64,000 bases of DNA from positions 4,402,001 through 4,466,000 of the forward strand of contig OY970235.1 of NCBI GenBank assembly GCA_963714145.1, given 5' to 3'. The stretch comes from JBBWZH01 sp035544115 (GTDB lineage: Bacteria > Actinomycetota > Actinomycetes > Mycobacteriales > CADCTP01). The notes under the pieces are model-generated. The model saw only the letters and a list, made by a program, of their open reading frames with translations. It made no database searches and had not been told where the DNA came from. Made by a program: the position numbers and the translations under genes. This document shows, one piece after another, positions 9,105 through 17,400 of this stretch (positions are counted from its first letter, which is position 1; the number at the start of each line of letters is the position of its first letter).

Positions 9105-10612
9105 GTCCCGACAGCACTGAGTCCGGCACCGGAACGAACGCGGCGGATGAGCGGCCGGCGGACACGGCGGCGCGGCGGGACGGGGCAGCCAGCGCGGCGC
9201 TCCGGCTGCTCTGGCGGCACCGCATGATGACGGTCGCGGTCCTGGCCGGCGCGGCGGTCCGACTGACCGCGGTGCTCGGGTTCCGGCCGGCGCTGTGGTT
9301 CAACGACAGCTACGAGTACATCGCGGTGGCGGTCCGGCCGCAGCCGTATCCGATCCGGCCGGCCGGCTACAGCGCCTTCCTGCGGCTACTCCTCCCGCTG
9401 CACAGCTTCACCGCAGTGGTGATCGTGCAGCACCTGCTCGGGCTGGGCGTGGCGGTGGCGCTGTACGCCCTGCTCCGGCGCTGGCGTACCCCCGCCTGGC
9501 TGGCCACCCTCGCGGCCATGCCGCAGTTGTTCAGCGCGCGCGAGGTGGAACTGGAACACCTGATCATGGCCGACACACTGTTCACCGCGATGTTGTTCGC
9601 CGCCCTCGTCGTGCTGGCCTGGAGCGCCCGGCCGAACCTCTGGCAGGCGGTCGCGGCCGGCCTGCTCCTGTCCGGCGCGGCGCTGGTCCGCTCCGTCGGC
9701 CTGCCGCTGCTGGTGCTCGCCGGCTGCTACCTGCTGGTCCGCCGGGTGGGCTGGCGGGCCGTGGTCGCCTTCGGCCTGGTCGGCGTCGTCCCGCTCGGCG
9801 GCTACGCCGTCTGGTTCCATTCGGCGCACGGCAACTACGCGCTGTCGAACAGCGACGGCGTGTTCCTCTACTCACGGACGATGTCCTTCGCGGACTGCGC
9901 CAGGATCAGGCCGCCGGCCGAGCTGACCGTGCTCTGCGACTCGCGGCCGCCGGCCGGCCGGCCCGCACCGTCCGACTACATCTGGCACTCGGGTCCGCTC
10001 GACCTGCTGCCGGGACAACCGGCGCTCGCGCCCGGGCAGACCCAGCTGGTGCCACCGCAGCGGTTCGCGGCCGCGCGCAACGACCCGGCCCGACGGTTCG
10101 CGCTGCTCGCGATTCGCCGGCAGCCGGTCGACTACGCCCGCGTGGTCGTGCGCGACCTGGCCCGGAGCTTCGCCTGGACTCCGCCCGTCTTCCCGAATAC
10201 GCAGGTCTACCGGGGGTACCTGTTCTCGACGGCGCCGGTGATGCAACCGAGCGGCTTCGTCTACGTTCAGGGCGGGAGCGCGATCAGCGACACGCTCGAG
10301 TACGCCCGCTCACCGGCGAGGACCCGCATCGTCTCGCCCTACGCCGGCTTCCTCATCGACTACCAGCGCGGGGCTCGGCTGCCGGGGCCGCTGCTGGGCG
10401 TGCTGCTCGCCGCTGGCTTGGCCGGCCTGCTTGCGGCCCGCCGCCGGGATCCCCGCCGTTGGCCGGTACTGCTGCTGTGGTCCATGGCGGCCGCGGTGCT
10501 GATCCTCCCGCCGCTGACGGCGCAGTTCGACAACCGGTACGTGCTGCCGGCGATCGTGCCGACCTGTGCCGCGGCCGCCCTGTCGGTACAGGTCCGGTGC
10601 CGGCCGTGTTGA
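9101..10612 (+). CDS. GT-C type integral-membrane glycosyltransferase
   Basis: A membrane protein of 503 residues with about ten hydrophobic helices. After a 45-residue polar N-terminus comes the first helix and a short loop with an acidic residue (LWFNDSYEYIAVAVRP), the usual position of the catalytic Asp in GT-C enzymes that use polyprenyl-phosphate sugars. A long extracytoplasmic part (about residues 250-420) precedes the last helices. The ATG overlaps the stop of the GT2 gene, which suggests a donor-synthase plus transferase pair. ArnT/PMT-like relatives are the closest guess; the acceptor is unknown. Confidence 0.75.
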   Translation: MSPDSTESGTGTNAADERPADTAARRDGAASAALRLLWRHRMMTVAVLAGAAVRLTAVLGFRPALWFNDSYEYIAVAVRPQPYPIRPAGYSAFLRLLLPLHSFTAVVIVQHLLGLGVAVALYALLRRWRTPAWLATLAAMPQLFSAREVELEHLIMADTLFTAMLFAALVVLAWSARPNLWQAVAAGLLLSGAALVRSVGLPLLVLAGCYLLVRRVGWRAVVAFGLVGVVPLGGYAVWFHSAHGNYALSNSDGVFLYSRTMSFADCARIRPPAELTVLCDSRPPAGRPAPSDYIWHSGPLDLLPGQPALAPGQTQLVPPQRFAAARNDPARRFALLAIRRQPVDYARVVVRDLARSFAWTPPVFPNTQVYRGYLFSTAPVMQPSGFVYVQGGSAISDTLEYARSPARTRIVSPYAGFLIDYQRGARLPGPLLGVLLAAGLAGLLAARRRDPRRWPVLLLWSMAAAVLILPPLTAQFDNRYVLPAIVPTCAAAALSVQVRCRPC

Positions 10613-10657
10613 CAACCACATCGGAACCTCAACTACCCGGCATCGGCGAAGACGGGG

Positions 10658-10993
10658 CTAGCCGCCGCGGGGGGCGTACATGATCAGGGCGACGCCGAGC
10701 AGGCACACCGCGGCGCCGAGCAGGTCGTAGCGGTCGGGTCGGAACCCGTCCAGCGCCGCGCCCCAGGCCAGCGAGCCGGCTACGAACACCCCGCCGTAGG
10801 CGGCCAGCACCCGCCCGAAGTGCGGGTCCGGCTGGAGCGTGGCGACGAACCCGTACCCGGCCAGGGCCAGCACGCCGGCGCCGACCAGCAGCATCCCACG
10901 GTGCTCCCGCACGCCCTGCCAGACCAGCCAGGCACCGCCGATCTCGGCCACCGCGGCAAGCAGGAACAGCGCGGTCGAACGCAGCACCGTCAT
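10658..10993 (-). CDS. YnfA/UPF0060 family small membrane protein
   Basis: A 111-residue protein with four membrane helices, close to the family's usual length of about 108. Family motifs are present: LFLLAAVAEIGGAWLVWQ in helix 1, AAYGGVFVAGSLAWGAALDG and the end RYDLLGAAVCLLGVALIMYAPR. The ATG at 10993 (MTVLRST) is chosen over a longer frame because the extra N-terminal residues come from a GC-rich tandem repeat. YnfA proteins resemble small multidrug-resistance transporters, but their substrate is unsettled. It ends just after the convergent GT-C gene. Confidence 0.9.
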   Translation of the reverse strand: MTVLRSTALFLLAAVAEIGGAWLVWQGVREHRGMLLVGAGVLALAGYGFVATLQPDPHFGRVLAAYGGVFVAGSLAWGAALDGFRPDRYDLLGAAVCLLGVALIMYAPRGG

Positions 10994-11060
10994 GTCCCGC
11001 AGTCCACCACGGCCAGCCCCGTCCAGCTCGCCCCGCCCGCCCCGCCGGGCCGCCCGGGGC

Positions 11061-11106
11061 GCGCCCGGGCCGCCGGGCCGCCCGGGCCGCCGGGCCGCCC
11101 GGGCCG
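11061..11106. repeat. 17-bp GC-only tandem repeat
   Basis: CGCCCGGGCCGCCGGGC occurs twice head to tail and then partly a third time, in the region between ynfA-like and padR-like genes. It has no A or T and can form many alternative stems. Confidence 0.7.
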
Positions 11107-11140
11107 GCATAGTTGGGAGCAGACCTGGCACCGCGCCGGC

Positions 11141-11187
11141 TTGACGGCGCGCGAGGATAACCGTTAGACATAGCGGCTAACGGTTAT
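11141..11187 (+). promoter_or_regulatory. padR promoter with perfect dyad operator
   Basis: TTGACG (11141..11146) is followed after 17 bases by TTAGAC (11164..11169), a plausible -35/-10 pair. ATAACCGTTAG (11157..11167) and its exact inverse (11177..11187) flank a 9-base centre. The dyad covers the -10, which fits autorepression by the PadR protein encoded 13 bases downstream. Confidence 0.75.
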
Positions 11188-11199
11188 ACGGGAGGGTCG

Positions 11200-11727
11200 A
11201 TGCAGCAGGAAGTGGTCCTGGCGATGCTGGCCAAGGAGCCCTCGCACGGCTACCAGCTGCGCGCGCGGCTGCGCGACGCGCTCGGCCCGCTCGGCGACGC
11301 GATGAACGCCGGGCACGTCTACGTCACGCTGACCCGGCTGGAGAAGGCCGGCCTGTTGGCGGTCGAGCCGTCGGCCGACGGTGGCGACCGGTCGGATCGC
11401 AAGGTGTACGCGCTCACCCCCGCCGGCCAGCAGCGGGTCGCCGAGTGGATCGCCGAGGTGAGCTGGCCACGGCCCGACCTCGCGGAGTTCCATCTCAAGC
11501 TGATCGCGGCCGCGGCGGCCGGGCTGGCCGACCCGCTCACCATCGTCGACACCCAGCGCCGCGAGCTGCTGCGCCGGCTGCGTGACGCCCAGCGCGCCGC
11601 CATGGCCGAGCCGGGCCGCTCGGACGCGGCGCTGTTGCTGGAGGGCATCGTGCTCCGGCTGCAGGCGGACCTGCGCTGGCTGGAGGCATGCGAGAAGAAC
11701 TGGACCCACCGAAGGAGTGGATCGTGA
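11200..11727 (+). CDS. PadR-family transcriptional regulator
   Basis: A 175-residue repressor. The N-terminal winged helix (VVLAMLAKEPSHGYQLRARL, then GHVYVTLTRLEKAGLL and the wing VYALTPAGQQRVAEW) is followed by a C-terminal helical Vir_act_alpha_C-type domain. The start has a GGAGGG site directly upstream. It overlaps the ABC ATPase gene (GTGA), forming a PadR-ATPase-permease operon, an arrangement common where a PadR protein senses a compound exported by the adjacent ABC pump. The perfect dyad at 11157..11187 is its probable operator. Confidence 0.92.
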   Translation: MQQEVVLAMLAKEPSHGYQLRARLRDALGPLGDAMNAGHVYVTLTRLEKAGLLAVEPSADGGDRSDRKVYALTPAGQQRVAEWIAEVSWPRPDLAEFHLKLIAAAAAGLADPLTIVDTQRRELLRRLRDAQRAAMAEPGRSDAALLLEGIVLRLQADLRWLEACEKNWTHRRSGS

Positions 11728-12470
11728 GCGACCCCGCCGACCCGCCGGTGCTGCGCGCCCGCGGGTTGCGAAAGGAGTACGGCAAGGGGGAAGGGTTGGT
11801 GCGCGCCGTCGACGGGGTCGATCTCGACGTCGGCGCGGGTGAGACGGTGGCGGTGATGGGGCCCAGCGGCTGCGGGAAGTCCACGCTGCTGCACCTGCTC
11901 GGCGGGCTGGACCGGCCCTCGGGCGGCGAGATGTCGCTGAACGGCCGCCGCATCGACAACATCGGCGAGAAGGCCCTGGCCCGGATGCGACGCACCGACG
12001 TCGGCTTCGTCTTCCAGGCCTTCCACCTGATGGAGGAGCTCACTGCCGTGGAGAACGTCGAGCTGTCCGCGCTGCTGGCCGGGCGCTCGCCGCGGGCGGC
12101 CAGACGGCGCGCGGAGCAACTGCTGGAGCAGGTCGGGCTCGCCGACCGGGCGCGTTTCCTGCCCTCGGCGCTGTCCGGTGGCCAGCGGCAGCGGGTCGCG
12201 ATCGCCCGGGCATTGAGCAACGAACCGCTGGTCGTTCTCGCCGACGAGCCGACCGGGAATCTGGACAGCGCCGCCACCCTGGACGTCCTCCAGCTCTTCG
12301 AGAGCCTGCACCAGGCCGGGCAGACGCTGGTCGTCGTCACCCACGACGCGCGGATCGCGGCCACCGCGGACCGGCTGATCTCGATGCGCGACGGTGCGTT
12401 CGTGGACGAGACCAGGTTGTCCGGCGGCACCACCGGGCCGCTCGGCGCCCTTGTCGGGCTCGAGGACTGA
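11724..12470 (+). CDS. ABC transporter ATP-binding protein (MacB/LolD type)
   Basis: ATPase of 248 residues for the FtsX-type permease that follows. Walker A MGPSGCGKSTLLHLLGG, Q-loop VFQAFHLMEELTAVENVEL, signature LSGGQRQRVAIARAL, Walker B VLADEPTGNLDS and the H-loop VVTHD are all intact. The GTG at 11724 is the best start: AAGGAG lies six bases upstream and the codon overlaps the padR stop. An upstream in-frame ATG inside padR is less likely. Confidence 0.93.
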   Translation: MSDPADPPVLRARGLRKEYGKGEGLVRAVDGVDLDVGAGETVAVMGPSGCGKSTLLHLLGGLDRPSGGEMSLNGRRIDNIGEKALARMRRTDVGFVFQAFHLMEELTAVENVELSALLAGRSPRAARRRAEQLLEQVGLADRARFLPSALSGGQRQRVAIARALSNEPLVVLADEPTGNLDSAATLDVLQLFESLHQAGQTLVVVTHDARIAATADRLISMRDGAFVDETRLSGGTTGPLGALVGLED

Positions 12471-12475
12471 GCGCG

Positions 12476-14332
12476 ATGGGCCCCGTCCCGATTGTGGGGC
12501 ACTGCCTGCTGGTGGGCCGCCTCGCCGTGCGTGACCTGCGGCGGCGCCGCCTCGAGGCCGCGCTTCTGCTGCTGGCCGTCATGGCGGCGACCACGACGTT
12601 GACGCTCGGGCTGGTCCTGCGCGACGCGGCCAGCGACCCGTACCAGCGCACCCGGGAGGCGACCAACGGACCCGACGTGGTCGCCAGCGTCGAGCGGCCC
12701 ACGGAGCTTTCCGGCCTCGAGGAACTGGCCAGCGATCCCGGCGTCATCGGCCACAGCGGCCCGTACCCGGTCGCCGCGGCGAAGCTTCGGGCCTCCGGTC
12801 GAACGTCGGATGTGCAGGCCGTGGGGCGCGACGCCGGGCCCGCGTCGGTCGACCAGCCCGAGCTGAGACAGGGCAGCTGGGTCAGCGACGGCGGCGTGGT
12901 GGTCGAGGCCGCCTTCGCCAACGCGCTCGATCTGCGCGTCGGTGATCCGGTCACTCTGGACGGCCGGTCGTTCGAGGTGGTCGGCGTTGCGGTCACCGCC
13001 GCCATGCCGCCCTATCCGGCGGCGTCCTGCTTCGTCCCGCCGGGCTGCGTGAGCCGGGCGACCGCCGAGACGCTGGCCGACGTTCCGCCGGGCCTGTTGC
13101 GGAATCCAGGTCTGGTCTGGCTCACCCAGGCCGATGTGCGGAGCCTGGCCACCGCGGAATCCCTGTCCTACCTGATGAACCTGAAGCTGGCGGACCCGGA
13201 CCGGGCCGAGGCGTTCGTCCACGCGAACCTCCCGGAGCGCCCGGGTGCGCTACGCCTGGAGCCCTGGGAGGACATCCTCGCAGCGGCCACCGAACTGGCC
13301 AGAGACGCCCAGATCCTGCTGATGATCGGCGCCTGGCTGCTCGGTCTGCTCGCGGTGGCCAGTGTCTCGGTGCTGGTCGGCGGCCGGATGGCCGATCAGA
13401 CCAGACGCGTCGGGCTGCTCAAGGCGGTCGGCGGTACACCGGGGCTGGTCGCTGCCGTACTGCTCGCGGAGTATGTCCTCGTGGCCATCGTCGCGGCCGG
13501 GGCCGGGTTGGCGCTCGGATCGCTGACCGCTCCGTTGCTCACCGGGTCCAGCGCCGGCCTCATCGGCAGCGCGGGCACGCCGTCGATCACCATGTCCACG
13601 GCCGGTCTGGTAGCCGCCGTGGCGCTCGGCGTCGCGGTAGCCGCCACCGTTGTTCCGGCCGTGCGCGCCGCCCGCTCCAGCACCGTCGACGCGCTGGCCG
13701 ACTCGGCCCGCCCACCCCGCCGCACCGGCTGGCTGATCGCGGCCTCGGCGCGACTGCCCGTCCCGCTGCTGCTCGCCCTGCGGGTCGCCGCCCGCCGGCC
13801 GCGACGGGTCGTGCTGGGTGTCGTCAGTATCGCGATCACGGTCAGCGGGATCTACGTCGCACTGGTACTGAACGCCTTCCTCACCACCCACCCGCCGGCC
13901 GGATACGACGCGGCTCAGGTGGCGGTGTTGCGCCAGGTGCTGCTCGTGGTGATGGTCGTACTGCTCGCCCTGGCGGCGGTCAACGCCGTCTTCATCACCT
14001 GGGCGACGGTGCTCGACAACCGGCATTCGTCCGCGCTGGCGCGCGCCCTCGGCGCAACCCCGCGCGAGGTGAGTGCGGCACTGGCGGCCGCGCAGGTGCT
14101 CCCCGCGCTCGTCGGCGCCGTCCTCGGCGTGATCCCGGGCGGCATCGCGCTGTTCGCCGCGATAATCGCGGTCACCGGTGGCGACAGCGACCGGGCCACC
14201 CGTCCCTCGCTCTGGCAACTGCTCGCCCTGGTGCTGGCAACGGTGCTCGTGGTGGCGGCGCTCACCGCTGTTCCCGCCCGGCTCGGCGGCCGGCGCCCGG
14301 TGACCGAGACCCTCCAGGCCGAGCTCGCCTGA
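12476..14332 (+). CDS. FtsX-family ABC permease (efflux)
   Basis: A 618-residue membrane protein with an N-terminal helix (about residues 27-47), a large extracytoplasmic domain (about 48-280), then two FtsX-type groups of helices (about 285-400 and 440-605). The first FtsX core contains GRMADQTRRVGLLKAVGGTP and the second DNRHSSALARALGATPREV. It works with the preceding ATPase. Substrate unknown; export of a lipid, peptide or antibiotic is usual for this class under PadR control. Confidence 0.88.
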   Translation: MGPVPIVGHCLLVGRLAVRDLRRRRLEAALLLLAVMAATTTLTLGLVLRDAASDPYQRTREATNGPDVVASVERPTELSGLEELASDPGVIGHSGPYPVAAAKLRASGRTSDVQAVGRDAGPASVDQPELRQGSWVSDGGVVVEAAFANALDLRVGDPVTLDGRSFEVVGVAVTAAMPPYPAASCFVPPGCVSRATAETLADVPPGLLRNPGLVWLTQADVRSLATAESLSYLMNLKLADPDRAEAFVHANLPERPGALRLEPWEDILAAATELARDAQILLMIGAWLLGLLAVASVSVLVGGRMADQTRRVGLLKAVGGTPGLVAAVLLAEYVLVAIVAAGAGLALGSLTAPLLTGSSAGLIGSAGTPSITMSTAGLVAAVALGVAVAATVVPAVRAARSSTVDALADSARPPRRTGWLIAASARLPVPLLLALRVAARRPRRVVLGVVSIAITVSGIYVALVLNAFLTTHPPAGYDAAQVAVLRQVLLVVMVVLLALAAVNAVFITWATVLDNRHSSALARALGATPREVSAALAAAQVLPALVGAVLGVIPGGIALFAAIIAVTGGDSDRATRPSLWQLLALVLATVLVVAALTAVPARLGGRRPVTETLQAELA

Positions 14333-14384
14333 TTCCGCTGGTGTTGGTCGTCCGGCCGGCCCTGGCGGTTCGCGGGTGGTTCGG

Positions 14385-14400
14385 GGACGGTCGACCGTCC
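14385..14400. repeat. Perfect 16-bp palindrome between convergent genes
   Basis: GGACGGTCGACCGTCC lies in the 86-base gap between the ends of the FtsX gene and the giant kinase gene. It may act in termination of either transcript or be a protein-binding site. Confidence 0.4.
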
Positions 14401-14418
14401 ACATCGGAGCGTCGGCGG

Positions 14419-17400
14419 TCAGCCGGCGCGGACCTGGTCGCGGCCGCCGTTCTTGGCCCGGTAGAGGGCGGCGTCGGCACGGGCGAGCAGCGTGTCGAGG
14501 TTGTCGTCGGCGGTGAGCACGGCCACGCCGATGCTCGCGGTGACGCGGACCGGGCCGTCCGGCCCGGCGACGGCGGCCTCCCGGACCGCACACCGGATCC
14601 GTTCGGCGACGTCCGGCGGGGCGCCGTGCATCTCGGTCATCAGGACGGCGAACTCCTCGCCGCCGTAACGGCACAGGATGTCCGGGTCACGCACGTTGGC
14701 CCGCAGCGCCTGCGCCACCGCCTGGATCACCTCGTCGCCGACGGCGTGCCCGTGGGTGTCGTTGATCTTCTTGAAGTGGTCGATGTCGACCATCATCGCC
14801 ATCATCGGGCGGTTGTTGCGGCGGGCGACGGCCAGCGCCCGGACGGCATGGTCGGCGAAGTGCCGGCGGTTGGACACGCCGGTCAGAGCGTCCACTGTGG
14901 CCAGTTGCCGCACCTGGCGGTAGAGCCGGGCATTCTCGTACGCGGTGCCGGCCTGCCCGGCGATGGCGGCGATGAGCTGCAGGTGTTCGTCGCCGAGGGT
15001 GGCCGCGTCGGCGGCGGCGGCCAGCAGCACGCCGTGCCCGCAGGAGTGGGTGCGCACCGGGGCGGCCACCCAGCTGCCCACCTCGCCGAGCAGGCCGGCC
15101 ACGTTGCGGGCGGTTCCCGGGTCGTTGCGGACCGCGGTGGTCAGCCCGGTCAGCGCGCGACCGTCCACTACGGACGGAACGGGGCGCGGGACCCCGTCGG
15201 TGCCGGTCGCGGTCAGGACGCCGTCCTCCTCGTACACCAGCAGGGTCCGGTCCGCGGGTGACACCTCGGCCACGATGGTCAGCAGCAGCTGCCTGACCTG
15301 GTCCGGGTCGAGGATGCCGGCGAGCCGGGTCATCGCCCCGCGCAGCGTCTCCGCGACGTCCCGCTGCTGGTGGGCGGCCTGCACGGCGACCTCGAGCTGC
15401 GCGGCCAGCCGATCGCGGGACCGGTCCGCGGCGGCGACGCTGGTCTGCCGGCTGGTGGCGCCGCGGGTCAGCGCGGCCGACTCGGCGAGGTCGAACTCGG
15501 CCCGGACCCAGCGGATCCGCTGCGTCCAGCCGTGCTCGACCGCCATCGCCAGCGCGAGGCCGGCCTGCCGGGACGCGGCGGCCCGGTGACCCTGCCCGCG
15601 CAGCGCCCGGGCCCGCACCCGGGCGGCCTCGTACTCCAGCAGCGGCGTGTCGGCCGCGTAGATCAGCGGCTCGGCGCGGGTGAGCAGCCGCAGCGCGGCG
15701 CCGTGCCGACCGGACAGCACGGCCAGGTCGGCCCGGGCCACCCGGTGGTGCGCCTTGAGCAGCCCGGCGTTCGCGGCCCGGCCCAGCCGGCGGACGGCGG
15801 CTCCGGCATCGGCCAGGCACCGTTCCCGCTCCGCGGCGGGCGCCTGCCGGGCCAGCGCCAGCCGGCCGAGCGCGGTGTAGGCGAAGAACAGCCGGTACTC
15901 CGTCGTCAGCGCCGACCGCGGCGCCTGGATCTGCACGAACGCCGCCACCGCCGCCTCGAACGGCGCGCCGAGATCGCCCCGCTCCACCGCGCACACCAGC
16001 GCGGCCAGCGCGTAGTTGATCCGCTCGCCCGGTCCGAACTCCGGCCGGCAGCGCCCGGTGAGGATCTCCGCCGCATCGACCGGCCGGCCGAGCATGGCAT
16101 CGAGCACGAGGCCGGCGATCGGGTAGCCGAACATCGCGTCCGATTCGGGCACCGCGGTCAGCCCGCGCGCGTACAGGGTCTCCGCCGGCCCGGTGTGGCC
16201 GCGGGTGGCCAGCTCGATGCAGCGCAGCAGCGCCACGTTGAGGTAGTAGTCGGGGTTGAGCCAGCGCCGGGTCTCCTCGGCCACCCGCATCAGCTCCGCC
16301 CGGGGCCCCCCGCTGATGATGGAGTCGATGGCCGCCCACATGAAGGACAGGTCGGCGGTCAGCGCCGGGTCCCGCAGCTCGGCGGCGATGGCGAACGCCT
16401 CCCCGCGGTAGCGGTCCCGGCGCCGGCGCAGCCGCAGCATCGCGGCCGCGGAGGCCAGCGTGAGCAGGCCGGCGGCGTACTCGCCGGACCGGCCCAGCCG
16501 GCTGCTCAGGCGGGCCGCGTGCAGGTTGGTCGGCAGCGCCAGGACCGGCCGGAGGCTCATGTACGCGTTCGTGCCGAGGACGGCGCACAGCTCGACCGCG
16601 AGCCGCAGCCGCTCGCGCTGCTCGCCGCTGGCCGGCCGGCTGGCGGGGCGGCGGGCGCCCGCGACGAGCCACCACAGCAGGCGCAGCACGGTCCACAGCG
16701 CGAGCCGGGCCGGGTTGCGGGGCAGCACATGCCCGGTCTCGGCCAGCCCCTGCCACGCCATGTCGGTGGACCGGTCCAGCTCCCAGCGCAGCCGGTACGC
16801 GACGGCGAGCCGCAGCGACAGGCTGGCCCGGCGGACCCGGTCCGGCTCGGCGGCGAGGCCCGCCGCCAGCACCGCCACCGCTGCGTCCGCCCGGCCGCTG
16901 GCCAGGTAGGCCCGGCCGAGCGCCTCCAGGAAGCGACCGTCCGGGACGATGCCGGCCGCCCCGGCGATCGCGGCCGCCGGCTCCAGGAACTCCACCGCGG
17001 CGCTCGGCGCGTACTCGGCCAGGGCCAGCAGGCCGGCCGCGGACCCGGTGCTGAACACCCGCTCCGGGGTGGCCGTGGTCTCGCCGCGGGCGTAGTGGCT
17101 GGCCACCGCGTACACCTCGGCCGGCCCGCCCGGCCCGCGGGCGTCCAGCGCGGCCGCGATCCGCTGGTGCAGCTCGCGCCGCGGCGCGCCGGTCAGCCCG
17201 GCCAGCAGGGTGTCCCGGACCCGGTCGTGCACGAAGCCGTACTCGCCGCCGGTCCGCTGCAGCAGGCCGTGCTCGACGGCCGGCGCCAGCTCCGGCACCG
17301 GGTCGCGGCCGAGGACCGCCGCCAGCAGCGTGGCGCCGAACCGGGATCCGATCGCCGCGGCGACGGTCAGCACCTGCTGCCCGGCCTCGCCCAGCCGGTG

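Noticed and set aside
14385..14400. The 16-bp palindrome as a regulator operator
   Set aside because: It lies between two gene ends, not in a promoter region, so I list it only as a repeat.
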